Notes: generated by a model not told the origin, from the letters alone. DNA of 34,513 nucleotides from SIG78 sp045635745 (GCA_045635745.1 JAZTWG010000016.1:1-34513); one strand, 5' to 3'. Shown: positions 22,434 to 31,389, numbered from the stretch's first letter. Translations and numbers: made by a program.

Positions 22434-25169
22434 ATGATGAGTTGTAAAAGTATTTTGTTGGCAGCGATAATGATGTTTACAGTAATAACAGAATCCGGGG
22501 CGGCTGCGGAAAGACTTCAGCTGTGCCGCCTTCCGCAGCATGTTACAGAAAGTAGGTTCAATGAAAACTGTTCTGAGTTAGCGTATATACCGCTGAAGAC
22601 CCGGAGGGCGGTGGCTGCTCCGGCGCATCAGCGGTGGAAACAGGAAAATTTTTCGGCAGAAGTTTACAGTGCATGGAGCTCCCGGGGCTTGATGCTGGCG
22701 TTCAAGATCCGCGACCGGCTGGTGCATAATAACGCAGTTCCGGAACGGTTGTGGAGCGAAGATTGTCTGGAAATTTTTCTGGATGTGCGGCCATCTCCGT
22801 CTGCAGAGTATACAGGCAACAGCATGCATATATTTGTTGCTCCGCCATTGGCGGAAAACAATGACGGCAGATTTTTCATCCGCGATAATCGAGATCCCGG
22901 TAAAGGATTTACCGTAAAAACTTTTACAGTTCCCGGTGGTTGGGGTGGTCGTGTATTCATCCCATGGGCGGCATTTCCTGGATTCGAAGCTGTACCCGGC
23001 AGTGAACTGGGCTTGGGTTTGCAGATTTGCGACGATTATGGAAGACCTGACAATAATCCATTTTTCTTTGCACAATATCTGCAGTTCGGCAATGGGCATA
23101 TGGCAAGCGACGCCCGTTTGCTGCCTCGTTGGGTATTGAGCGAAAAGTTTGAGCCGTCAGCAAAAAATGATTTGGCAAATGTTATGGCAGCAGATGTGCC
23201 GAATATTGTGTTCGACGGTAGAATAAATGCCGATATAATCATATCTGAGCCGTTCAAAAAAGAGGTTGCATTTATTGAGTGGGAATGTGTGATCGATGGC
23301 AAAAAAATCACCGGAACTTCTGCATTGGAGAAATTGGTTATCATGCTTCCGGCTGGTGTTTACGGTAAAGGGATGGTCAAACTTAAAGTATACGATGTAC
23401 AAAAGCGTCCTCTTGGTGTGCTGAATCTGCCTTTTATACGGTTCAACGGGGAAGATTTGCAGAAATTGCAGCAGGCTGTAACCGGGCTGATAAAGAAAGC
23501 GGATCTGCCAAAGCTGGCAAAAAAATCACCGGAAAAAGTTGCCGGATACTTTGGTTTACTCAATAATTATGAGCAGCTCAAACGGATGGTTTTTCTGGAA
23601 AAAACCTCTGATATAAATCTGTTGGTTGAGGAAATGAATCTGCGCATGCAGCTTTTGCAGAACATGCCGTTGAAAACAAAAGATTTATTGTTCAATCTTC
23701 TGCAGATAAGTGCCGCACAGGATGCACAAGTATCAGTTGAATATCCGCGTTACCACCCTGACAACAAACGGCGCAACGATGCTTTGATAAAATTTTATTG
23801 CGGAGCGGTTCCACTGGCGCGGGTACATATAACTCTTGATGAAAAATGCACTGCCGATCAGCGCAAATGGGTTCCGGCAATGTACAGCCGTCAGATGATG
23901 CCGACTGAGAATAAAGATCATCTGCTTTTCTTTTTCACTGTCGGCGGCAATCGTGACCGGGTTTGTATGACCGATACCGGATCTCTGGACGGCGTCAGAA
24001 ATATTGATGCAGTGGTTATTGCTGATAACGCTCCTGCTGAACATGCTCAGGCGGTGCGCAAATATGCTGCCGGAAATAATTTGCCGACAGTCAGTGAACG
24101 GTGTCTGACCAAAGGTATGCGGGTGCTTTATGCCGGCAGAGCGGAGGCTTCAAGCGCGATTGGCAAACTCTTTAATCAGGCATATAAACTTCTTTGGACA
24201 ACTGCCGGACGCAACGATATGATCCTGGAACTTGCGGAGGGATTACACGCCGAAATACGCTGTATTTCCGCAGTCGGCTGCGAGTTGATTGCTGATGCAC
24301 TTGCTGCCCGCCGTCCTTTTACAGGCAATGAAAGTAAATTGTTGGCAAAAGCAGTTGCTGCAGAGCTTGCCGGACGCGGGATCACACCGGTAAATATTCC
24401 GGAAAACTGTGAACTTATGGCGGCAGATGTGCATTGTCACACGATATATTCGGATGGTTTGCTCACCCCGCTGGGGTTGGTGTCGGCGGCACTTTACGGG
24501 CAAATGGATTTCCTGATGATTTCAGATCATGAAACGGCTGACGGCGTATTGGAACTGCAGAAAGAGTTTAAAAAATATAAATTTAACTTTCCGCTGCTTG
24601 CAGGCGAAGAAAATTCTCTGCCGGATGGACATTTTAACAGTTATCCGGTAACTGAATCCATTCCTTTCGGATTAAACTTGAGTGAACTTATCAAAAGAGC
24701 TCACGCTCAAGGGGCTTTGGTGCAGTACAATCATCCGGCAACCTACAGCAACCGGCGTGATTTTCAGCTAAACGGCATTGCCGGCAGCGGCTTGGAAGCC
24801 TGGGAGCATGAAATGCCTCCTTACGCCGTAAAATGGCAGGATCGCCCCGCCCTGATCGGCTCGTCTGATAATCATAATACGGCATTTCCCACTGAACGGA
24901 CGATCACTTATGCTGAAAGTATGGATGGACAGGTATTTCAGAATGCGGTACGGCAGAAAAAAACCGGTATACTTGAGGCCGTTTCAGAAGATTTTATTTA
25001 TGGTTCTGCTGAGCTTAAAGGTATGCTGCTGACTGCCTTGCAGAATCCGGAGAAATATCTGCTTGTACCGTATTCCCGGCGTTTGCAGATGTTTCTGCAG
25101 AATGCCGATATTGCCGGATTATTCAACGATTTACCCGGATCAACTCCGGAAGAGCGTGGTGAGGAATAA
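22434..25169 (+). CDS. Secreted CBM9-like / PHP-domain fusion protein
   Basis: A 911-residue protein with a signal peptide (about 1-24). A CBM9-like family domain (about 35-235) shows WSEDCLEIFLDVRPS and the closing WGGRVFIPWAAF. A middle region (about 240-650) is not recognised; it is alpha-helical around 345-420. The C-terminal PHP domain (about 660-825) has DVHCHTIYSDG, ISDHET, AGEEN, QYNHPATYS and GSSDNHN, so the metal-binding His/Asp/Glu set appears complete. PHP domains hydrolyse phosphoesters or phosphonates; exported ones joined to a sugar-binding domain are unusual. Start is ATG at 22434 or 22437, with weak ribosome-binding sequence. The gap to the preceding gene is 29 bp, so it belongs to the cluster. 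Confidence 0.82.
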   Translation: MMSCKSILLAAIMMFTVITESGAAAERLQLCRLPQHVTESRFNENCSELAYIPLKTRRAVAAPAHQRWKQENFSAEVYSAWSSRGLMLAFKIRDRLVHNNAVPERLWSEDCLEIFLDVRPSPSAEYTGNSMHIFVAPPLAENNDGRFFIRDNRDPGKGFTVKTFTVPGGWGGRVFIPWAAFPGFEAVPGSELGLGLQICDDYGRPDNNPFFFAQYLQFGNGHMASDARLLPRWVLSEKFEPSAKNDLANVMAADVPNIVFDGRINADIIISEPFKKEVAFIEWECVIDGKKITGTSALEKLVIMLPAGVYGKGMVKLKVYDVQKRPLGVLNLPFIRFNGEDLQKLQQAVTGLIKKADLPKLAKKSPEKVAGYFGLLNNYEQLKRMVFLEKTSDINLLVEEMNLRMQLLQNMPLKTKDLLFNLLQISAAQDAQVSVEYPRYHPDNKRRNDALIKFYCGAVPLARVHITLDEKCTADQRKWVPAMYSRQMMPTENKDHLLFFFTVGGNRDRVCMTDTGSLDGVRNIDAVVIADNAPAEHAQAVRKYAAGNNLPTVSERCLTKGMRVLYAGRAEASSAIGKLFNQAYKLLWTTAGRNDMILELAEGLHAEIRCISAVGCELIADALAARRPFTGNESKLLAKAVAAELAGRGITPVNIPENCELMAADVHCHTIYSDGLLTPLGLVSAALYGQMDFLMISDHETADGVLELQKEFKKYKFNFPLLAGEENSLPDGHFNSYPVTESIPFGLNLSELIKRAHAQGALVQYNHPATYSNRRDFQLNGIAGSGLEAWEHEMPPYAVKWQDRPALIGSSDNHNTAFPTERTITYAESMDGQVFQNAVRQKKTGILEAVSEDFIYGSAELKGMLLTALQNPEKYLLVPYSRRLQMFLQNADIAGLFNDLPGSTPEERGEE

Positions 25170-25234
25170 GTTTTGATCCAGAAGTTTTAAACAGCTGTGA
25201 TGAAAATATTATATTACAATGGAAAGTGATTTTT

Positions 25235-27439
25235 ATGAATATAGAACGTAAATGGCAAGGCCGCTGGATCAATGCCGGGCGCACAATGGATACGCCCACT
25301 GATACGGTTTTGCCTGCACCTTATCTGCGGAAAACCTTTATTTGTGACAGTACTCCTCAAAAAGTTGTGATTTATCTTTGCGGTTTGGGTTGGCATGAGC
25401 TTTATGTAAATAATCAGAAAGCTGATGACCGGGTGCTGGCCCCTGCTATAACCCAGTTCGATAAACATGTAAGTTATATTGAGTACGATGTAACACATCT
25501 GATCAGAAAAGGCAAAAATGCTGTAACTGTATTGTTGGGCAACGGTTTGTTCAACAGCCGGGTGCCCCAGTGGAGCTTTGATAAAGCCCCATGGCGGGAT
25601 TTTCCTAAACTGTTGTGCGATGTGGAAGTTGACAACCGGATCGTGGCGCAAAGTGATGCGAGCTGGAAAGTTCACGAAAGTCCGATAATTTTCAACGAAT
25701 TCCGCAATGGACAAATCTACGATGCCCGGCGGGAGGTCGTTGGATTTGCCGATCCGGAGCTTGACGATAGTAACTGGAAACCTGCAGCTTTGTGTATGCC
25801 GCCCGGCGGCAGAGTGGTGCTGGAAACTCAGGAGCCATGTAAAGTCATGCAAAGTTATCCGGCAGTAAATAAGCGATATGTTACCTGTTGGGAATCGACC
25901 TATGATTTTGGCGTCAATCTTTCCGGCTGGTGCAAAATCAAAGTCCGGGGCCCGGCCGGAGCGTCAATGAAATTGACGTATGCTGAGAAAGTCGATCCGA
26001 TTTCCGGTTTGATCAACATTGCAGAAATCAATCCTTATGAAAATTTTGGTGCATTCCAAACTGATGAATATATCCTCAAGGGCGATCCGGATGGCGAAGT
26101 TTATGAATCTACTTTTGCTTATCATGGTTTCCGTTATGCGCAATTCTGGAGTGCGGGTGATGTGGAAGTTTTGGATATATGCGCGCAATTTGTGCATACA
26201 GCTTTTGCTGAAAACGGCCGGTTTGAGTCGTCGCACGAACTGCTTGATACTTTGCAGCGCAATACGCTGCAGAGTTACAAATCCAACTTTGTCGGGATCC
26301 CTACGGACTGTCCGCACCGGGAAAAGAATGGCTGGACTGGTGATGCTGCTATTGCTGCCGAAGCTGGTTTGTGGAACTTTGATATGGAAAAATCCTACGG
26401 CCAATTCCTCCGGGTGATGGCTGATACTCAGCGGCCCAACGGCCAGCTGCCGGGGATCGTGCCAACTGGCGGCTGGGGATTCAACTGGGGCAGTGGCCCG
26501 GTGTGGGATAATTTGCTCTTTGAATATCCGTATCAGGTGTATCGGTTCTGCGGAAAAACCGAACTGATTGAAATGTACTATGATAATTTCAAACTCTATT
26601 TGGAATATTGCGAAAGCCGCTCCCAGGATAATCTGCTGAACTTCGGATTGGGTGACTGGTGTCACTGGAACCGGCTGACGATCACGCCGGTGGAGGTTAC
26701 TTCCAGCGGATACTATTATCAGAACGTGTTGCGTACCGCATTGTTTGCCGAACTGCTGGGTAAAAGTGACGATGCGGCAGCTTACCGGCTTTGGGCAGAA
26801 AATATCCGCAAAAGCTTTGTCCAAAAATTTGCCAATGCTGACGGTACTTTTGCCGACCGGGCGCTTACTGCTACGGCGGCAGCGGTTTACTTGGGATTGA
26901 TTGAGGGGGCCGAAGCAGCCAAAAGTGCCGCTGTGCTGGCTGAACAAGTCCGGCAGGAGCGTTATCACGCTAACTTTGGCATCATCGGGGCCAAAGTTGT
27001 ACCCCGGGTGCTGGCTGAATACGGCTTTATTGATGATGCTTTCAAGCTCATTACCCAGAAGGAATTTCCCGGCTGGGGCTGGCAGGTGGAGCAGGGAGCA
27101 ACTACGCTGTGGGAAACCTGGATCGGCAAAGACTCCCAAAACCACATCATGTTTGGCGATATATCAGCCTGGATGTATCAGTATCTGGCTGGTATTCAGC
27201 CTTGTATTGATGCGCCAGGCTTCAAGAAATTTGTTCTCAAACCCGGTTTTGCCGCCGGGCTTGATCATGTAAAAGCCAGCTATAATTCGCCTTACGGGGT
27301 GATCAAAAGTCAGTGGCTGCGGCAGGATAACCAAATCAAATGCGAGTTTGAAATTCCCAAAAACAGCACGGCAGATATTGTTTTGCCGGGGCAAACGCTC
27401 AACGATGTTTCCGGCCGGATCGAAGCAATCGTTGGATAA
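25235..27439 (+). CDS. Alpha-L-rhamnosidase, GH78
   Basis: About 734 residues starting at the ATG at 25235, which is 6-8 bases after GGAAAG; the GTG at 25226 overlaps that site and is rejected. It hydrolyses terminal alpha-L-rhamnose from glycans or glycosides. The N-terminal beta-domains contain LGWHELYVNNQKADDRVLAP and ARREVVGFADP. The catalytic (alpha/alpha)6 barrel starts near 325 with the hallmark DCPHREKNGWTGDA (about 357-370) and has QGATTLWETW further on. The C-terminal beta-domain (about 660-734) is typical. Length fits GH78. There is no signal peptide, so it works in the cytoplasm on imported fragments, unlike the four secreted products encoded upstream. Confidence 0.92.
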   Translation: MNIERKWQGRWINAGRTMDTPTDTVLPAPYLRKTFICDSTPQKVVIYLCGLGWHELYVNNQKADDRVLAPAITQFDKHVSYIEYDVTHLIRKGKNAVTVLLGNGLFNSRVPQWSFDKAPWRDFPKLLCDVEVDNRIVAQSDASWKVHESPIIFNEFRNGQIYDARREVVGFADPELDDSNWKPAALCMPPGGRVVLETQEPCKVMQSYPAVNKRYVTCWESTYDFGVNLSGWCKIKVRGPAGASMKLTYAEKVDPISGLINIAEINPYENFGAFQTDEYILKGDPDGEVYESTFAYHGFRYAQFWSAGDVEVLDICAQFVHTAFAENGRFESSHELLDTLQRNTLQSYKSNFVGIPTDCPHREKNGWTGDAAIAAEAGLWNFDMEKSYGQFLRVMADTQRPNGQLPGIVPTGGWGFNWGSGPVWDNLLFEYPYQVYRFCGKTELIEMYYDNFKLYLEYCESRSQDNLLNFGLGDWCHWNRLTITPVEVTSSGYYYQNVLRTALFAELLGKSDDAAAYRLWAENIRKSFVQKFANADGTFADRALTATAAAVYLGLIEGAEAAKSAAVLAEQVRQERYHANFGIIGAKVVPRVLAEYGFIDDAFKLITQKEFPGWGWQVEQGATTLWETWIGKDSQNHIMFGDISAWMYQYLAGIQPCIDAPGFKKFVLKPGFAAGLDHVKASYNSPYGVIKSQWLRQDNQIKCEFEIPKNSTADIVLPGQTLNDVSGRIEAIVG

Positions 27440-27457
27440 ATCATAAGGAAATATATT

Positions 27458-28456
27458 ATGCTTGAAAATGCTCAACTTAAACCCATCAGCGGCACTTTTG
27501 CCAATATGCTCATCTCCGATACCGGTATCGTCAACGCCGGTCTGAAAGACTGGGAAAATGACTTCAAGATGATGAAAGCCATCGGCATGGATCATATTTT
27601 CATCATCCGCACCGAGTGCGAACAGAACGGTATAAGACTTTCTGCCGAAGACCCCCGATCAACCACCTGGAAAGAGGACAAGTGCATCTTGGATATGATC
27701 TTCCGCTTGAGCGAAGAATACGGCATGACCGTCTATCTTGGCGGTCCCCAGAGCATAACCAATCTGCATAAGGGCGACTGGCACAAAGAAGTGGATGACA
27801 ACAAACGTTACTACGACCGCACCGTGGAAAAATACAGCCATTACAAGTGTTTCAAAGGCTTGTATGTGACGCTGGAGGCGCTGCCGTGGCACTTTAACTT
27901 TCTGGACATCTGTACCGAAGTCCTGCAGTATATGCGCAAAAACTTCCCGCACATGAAAACCTTTATGTCGCCCGGGTTTGGCGGCTTGAAAGGCGATATG
28001 AGCAGTAAATACAATGTGGACGAGTGGGTGGATATTTACGGACGGTATTTTTTTGAGCGGGTCGCCGGTCTGCTGGACTATTGCGCCCCGCAGGATAAGA
28101 TCACCTGTCCGGCGTGCCATTACGGCGAAATTCTGGACAACGGTATCAAAGAGTGGTATCTCAAAGTCGGCGAACTCTTCAAGCGTTGCAACATTGAACT
28201 CTGGACCAATGTGGAAACTTTCCAGCAGCCGTTCCCCGGCCACGGCGAACCCAGCGGCGTGTTCCGTCAGATCGACTACCGCTCGCTTTATATGAAGCTT
28301 TCCGAAGCATCTCCGCTGGTCAAAAAGATCATCACCTACGAATTTTTCAGCCTGATGAGCCCCAATACGGAGTGGGGGTCATCCCGCCGTCTGCTGGCGC
28401 GCTATCTGGAAATGCTCGGCAAAGACCCGGAAATTATCAGAGAGATTTACGGTTAA
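27458..28456 (+). CDS. DUF4434-type glycosidase-like protein
   Basis: A 332-residue protein without a signal peptide. The start ISGTFANMLISDTG...NAGLKDWENDFKMMKAIGMDHIFII matches the DUF4434 family, a TIM-barrel group related to glycoside hydrolases. Further barrel strands are MTVYLGGP, GLYVTLEALPWHFN (candidate acid Glu), KTFMSPGF, ITCPACHYG and ELWTNVETF (second candidate Glu), in the positions expected for a retaining barrel enzyme, but this assignment is inference. AAGGAA lies 8 bases before the ATG. It follows the rhamnosidase by 18 bp and is co-transcribed. Confidence 0.8.
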   Translation: MLENAQLKPISGTFANMLISDTGIVNAGLKDWENDFKMMKAIGMDHIFIIRTECEQNGIRLSAEDPRSTTWKEDKCILDMIFRLSEEYGMTVYLGGPQSITNLHKGDWHKEVDDNKRYYDRTVEKYSHYKCFKGLYVTLEALPWHFNFLDICTEVLQYMRKNFPHMKTFMSPGFGGLKGDMSSKYNVDEWVDIYGRYFFERVAGLLDYCAPQDKITCPACHYGEILDNGIKEWYLKVGELFKRCNIELWTNVETFQQPFPGHGEPSGVFRQIDYRSLYMKLSEASPLVKKIITYEFFSLMSPNTEWGSSRRLLARYLEMLGKDPEIIREIYG

Positions 28457-28509
28457 TTGACACAAACTTTTGCGCGGCCCCCGGCTGCAGGTGGCGAACG
28501 GATAGAGAG

Positions 28510-28605
28510 CCGACCGGTGTCGGCAGGGCGGGATGCTGCTTTGCTTCATCCCGCGTTGTCCGTCCGACTTCAAAGGTCTGAAGTGTTCAACATTGCTGAG
28601 ATATT
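28510..28605 (+). other. Intergenic hairpins between DUF4434 and ceramidase-like genes
   Basis: The 173-bp gap has three small inverted repeats in a row: CCGAC/GTCGG (28510-28523), GCGGGATG/CATCCCGC (28528-28554) and CTTCA/TGAAG near 28570-28585. None is followed by a T-run, so they look like processing or stability elements, not terminators. Confidence 0.4.
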
Positions 28606-28629
28606 AAATTTAGAGGAGAATTACAGATA

Positions 28630-29985
28630 ATGAAAATTTCCTGGTTCAAGAGAGACATCACTCCGGAAGTGGGGACCCGGGTTTCCGGATATGGTATGGA
28701 AGATGTTTCTTTTTCGCAGTGGAGCGAACTTCTGATGACCGGTCTCCTGGCAGATGATGGCGAAAATAAAGTCCTGCTGATAAGCTTTGACCTGCAATGT
28801 ATGGATATAGAATACATCTGTAAATTCCGGAAAATGTGCGGCGATATACTCAATATGCCTCCGGAAGCGGTTATGCTGACTTTTACCCATACTCACGGCG
28901 GACCCCAGACCAACTGCGAGGCTTCGTTCAGCGATCACCTTAATGTTCCCTATCTTGAAATGCTGGAAAAAGCCTTGCAGGAAGAGTGCCGCAAACTTGC
29001 CGAAAATCCGCAGGCGGTCGAGAGCTGCATATACTTTTACTCCATCGAAGTTGATGAAAACCGGAACCGCCGGGTGGTTACTGCCGATAATTACGCCTGT
29101 TTTCTGCCTCACCGGGCGGAGCTGCAGAAACTTGCCAACGGCTTCAAAGATCAGGAACTGGGCAGCGTGATGTTTTTTCCGACCGCCAAAGGTAAAGAGC
29201 GTTTTCCGGCATACATTATCGGCAATTATGCGGCGCATCCGTTGGCGGCGCATCCGCTCGGTATTGGTGCCCGACGGATCTCAGCAGATTATCCGGCACC
29301 TTTCCGCGACTATGTGACCAGCGAAACCGGAGCCGAATGTATGTTTGTCAGCGGGGCGTGCGGCGATATGATCCCCAAAAAGGATGAACTTGGCAGCGAA
29401 GGCGCCAGAGAGATGGGGCATCATCTGGCGGAAGGTATTTTCCGCGGCTTGCTGGATGCCACGCGCAATCCGGAGCGCTTCCGGATGCAGTCGCCCAAAG
29501 TGGGGGCGATCTGCCGCAAACTGCAGGTGCCGCTGCGGCCGCTTTACCGCAATAATCCGGAATGGCTGCCGGAGCGGGATCTGGGCAAGAATGAAATCGA
29601 ACTTGAGATCCAGTGTATTTCTATCGGCGATGTCTGTTTTGTGGGCGTCCCGGGAGAGTGGTGCGCCGAGTTGGGTGCCGAGGTCAAATGGCACAGTGCG
29701 TTCCGCAAGAGTTTTATTGCGTTTGGGGCAACGGGGTATCAGGATTACATGTGCCCTGGCAACTTTCTTCTGCAAGGCGGCTACGAAGCCAGAAAGCAGC
29801 ACTTTCCGCCGCGCTATTCAATAGCAATGGTAAAAACCGCCGTAGACGCAACTTACGATCTGCTGGAATCCATATCCGGCGTACCGGATGGCAAAGATCA
29901 CGATTGCCGCACCGAAACCAACCAGTTAACGCTGAAAACAACGCCGATCGACCCGCAGGAAGAGTATCCGTTCAAAAAGAACTGA
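28630..29985 (+). CDS. Neutral/alkaline ceramidase-like hydrolase
   Basis: A 451-residue protein matching the N-terminal catalytic domain of the neutral/alkaline ceramidase family. It opens with the family start RDITPEVGTRVSGYG. The metal motif THTHGGPQT lies at about 94-102, the second metal His in NYAAHPLAAHPLG at about 200-210, and the putative nucleophile region ISADYPAPF at about 217-225, followed by FVSGACGDMIP. There is no signal peptide and it lacks the C-terminal immunoglobulin-like domain of true ceramidases, so ceramide is unlikely to be the substrate. Family members in related bacteria are often found in glycan loci; deacylation or deacetylation of a sugar amide is a possible role (inference). 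GAGGAG lies about 12 bases before the ATG. Confidence 0.85.
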   Translation: MKISWFKRDITPEVGTRVSGYGMEDVSFSQWSELLMTGLLADDGENKVLLISFDLQCMDIEYICKFRKMCGDILNMPPEAVMLTFTHTHGGPQTNCEASFSDHLNVPYLEMLEKALQEECRKLAENPQAVESCIYFYSIEVDENRNRRVVTADNYACFLPHRAELQKLANGFKDQELGSVMFFPTAKGKERFPAYIIGNYAAHPLAAHPLGIGARRISADYPAPFRDYVTSETGAECMFVSGACGDMIPKKDELGSEGAREMGHHLAEGIFRGLLDATRNPERFRMQSPKVGAICRKLQVPLRPLYRNNPEWLPERDLGKNEIELEIQCISIGDVCFVGVPGEWCAELGAEVKWHSAFRKSFIAFGATGYQDYMCPGNFLLQGGYEARKQHFPPRYSIAMVKTAVDATYDLLESISGVPDGKDHDCRTETNQLTLKTTPIDPQEEYPFKKN

Positions 29986-30181
29986 ACTTTCACGGCTGAA
30001 TAAGTTTGAAAAACAAAAATTCTATTCCCAAGATGGGTTGATAAAAGACAATATGGAGTGTCTTTCAATTTTCCAACATTCGCCGTCGCCATAGGCTATG
30101 ACGGGACAAGTTTGGTCAGAGGGAAAGAACCGATCCTGTAAAAGTTTTTTTCCCTGACCCAAGTCCACCAATCAACCTTTA
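29986..30181. other. Intergenic debris with imperfect hairpins
   Basis: No gene supported. A hairpin with a two-base bulge pairs about 30114-30126 (GGTCAGAGGGAAA) with 30149-30159, and a smaller one lies at about 30080-30104 (CCGTC...GACGG). The end of the plus-strand cluster has no clear intrinsic terminator. Confidence 0.35.
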
Positions 30182-30454
30182 TCAGGAACAGAGCGAAGCA
30201 AAAAATGGGCTGCCGCATTCAGCCGAGGTGTAAATATCGACCTGAGTATCGGCAGTTTCGATCGAAATAACACCATCGGAATCCTTGGGACCCAGTTCAA
30301 CCTGATAGCTTTCGGCATATCTGGTGCCATCCCAGCTCAAACCGTCGGCAGAACCGACCAGATTCTGCGGAACTTTGCTCTTGTCGAGTTTATTCACCAC
30401 AACGCTCTGTTCGGTAACGTTACCGGCGGCGTCAGTCACGCGGAAAAGATAAGA
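30182..30454 (-). pseudogene. Fragment of a large repetitive surface adhesin
   Basis: A 91-codon open stretch without a proper start reads SYLFRVTDAAGNVTEQ and later GLSWDGTRYAESYQVELG, VDIYTSAECG. This is the pattern of Ig/fibronectin-like repeats in giant surface or autotransporter-like proteins of Lentisphaerota, where bacterial Ig-like and cadherin-type modules follow DAAGN motifs. It is cut at both ends: one end abuts the inovirus-like fragment near 30452, the other runs into a stop at 30182. Confidence 0.6.
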
Positions 30455-30823
30455 TTAAACCCCCAGTACATAGCAGTACGGGAACAATCCAGAGAAAAAC
30501 ACCAGCACTACCACGTTGCACTCCTGCTTGACGGACAGAAGACCCAGAGCATCCATAACCACATCCAAACAGCAGAAAGATTATGGGATACCACTCTTGG
30601 CTTACCAGCAAGAGAAAACGGTTATGGTCTTATAGATGACTGCACAACCAGCAGAACTGGAGAAAAACAAGTCAACGGGGTGATGTTGAGACCTGATAAT
30701 CCTGATATGGAAGCGAAGAAAGCCGACTGTTTCCGAAGAGCATCTTACCTTGCCAAGACCAATACCAATGGTAATGCTCCCAAAGGACAGTGGGAGATGT
30801 TTTCTTCAAGAATTCCTAAATAA
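30452..30823 (+). pseudogene. C-terminal part of an inovirus Gp2-like replication protein (YagK/YfjJ type)
   Basis: An open frame of about 123 codons to TAA at 30821-30823 has no start. It contains NPQYIAVREQ, HYHVALLLDGQKTQSIHNHI, QTAERLWDTTLGLP, CTTSRTGEKQVNGVML and CFRRASYLAKTNTNGNAPKG. These match in order the conserved motifs of inovirus-type Gp2/YagK-YfjJ C-terminal proteins, seen in filamentous phages and integrated elements. The N-terminal half is missing; the frame begins at a junction with the adhesin fragment. It is the remains of a phage or plasmid element. Confidence 0.75.
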
Positions 30824-30828
30824 AATAC

Positions 30829-30856
30829 TTGACATTGTGCGACTTTTTAATAAATT
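30829..30856 (+). promoter_or_regulatory. Promoter-like sequence, antisense to the clamp gene
   Basis: TTGACA (30829-30834) and TAAATT (30851-30856) are 16 bp apart. No gene follows on this strand; it would give antisense RNA across the clamp-like gene, or it may be a leftover of the mobile element. Confidence 0.3.
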
Positions 30857-30869
30857 AAAACATAGCTTC

Positions 30870-31322
30870 TTATAATCGACCTTTACTACGGGAACAGTAT
30901 ATATTCCGCCCCAGGTTGATTCCCTGCAGCAACCGCCGATAGTTTTCACGATCGACAACCGAAGCCGCCTGTGCCAGCAACTCGCCAAAGTTCACCGGAA
31001 GTATCGCTGAAACCGCATCCACTGACGGATCTTCCAATTCCGGAAACTCAATGAACTTTCCAGAGAGTTCGATAGTTTCAGAACGACCCATACGCCCCAG
31101 ATCTTTTAGTTCCTTAAACGGCACACAGAAATCGATTTCCGTTTCAGTGAAAGCATCAAGCAGCACCGAAACAACCTCAATACCGTCCGTAGCCATAGCA
31201 CAGACACCATCACCATCACCGACAAACCGTATCGACCGATAAAGCTCTACTGGTGAAGTCTGTGAAACAACTTTGCCCAGCCCCCGCAAGGCATCATTCA
31301 AAGTTTTCTTTTCAATTCTCAT
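30870..31322 (-). CDS. Truncated DnaN-like sliding-clamp protein
   Basis: A 150-residue protein that resembles the first domain and the start of the second domain of the DNA polymerase III beta clamp. The first domain is short (MRIEKKTLNDALRGLGKVV, then MATDGIEVVSVLLDAF, matching the clamp's TDLE-type turn). The boundary (EFPELEDPS) is followed by PVNFGELLAQAASVV and YRRLLQGINL. A normal clamp has about 370 residues; here the frame ends soon after LQGINLGRN, so it is either a broken accessory clamp or a shortened protein that can no longer close a ring. A perfect AGGAGG lies 6 bases before the ATG. It is a near copy of the fragment at 11461-11571. The 13-bp hairpin terminator at 31350-31389 lies just upstream, so its promoter is unclear. 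Confidence 0.7.
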   Translation of the reverse strand: MRIEKKTLNDALRGLGKVVSQTSPVELYRSIRFVGDGDGVCAMATDGIEVVSVLLDAFTETEIDFCVPFKELKDLGRMGRSETIELSGKFIEFPELEDPSVDAVSAILPVNFGELLAQAASVVDRENYRRLLQGINLGRNIYCSRSKGRL

Positions 31323-31349
31323 ACATACCTCCTGTTGAGTTAAGAATTT

Positions 31350-31389
31350 AAAACGAAAAGCCCCGCCGATCCCGAAGGATCAGCGAGGC
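31350..31389 (-). terminator. Rho-independent terminator with UUCG loop
   Basis: Positions 31360-31372 pair with 31377-31389 around a TTCG tetraloop as read on the minus strand. The two mismatched pairs are C-A on the plus strand but G-U on the minus strand, showing that the minus transcript is the one that folds. TTTTCGTTTT follows. It ends the AraC transcript and sits about 27 bp before the clamp gene start. Confidence 0.8.

Noticed and set aside
25964..27145. 393-residue open frame on the minus strand
   Set aside because: It is antisense to the GH78 gene and has no domain; a by-product of codon bias.
30829..30856. Promoter of a real plus-strand gene
   Set aside because: No coding sequence or RNA gene follows on the plus strand; it is kept only as a low-confidence site.
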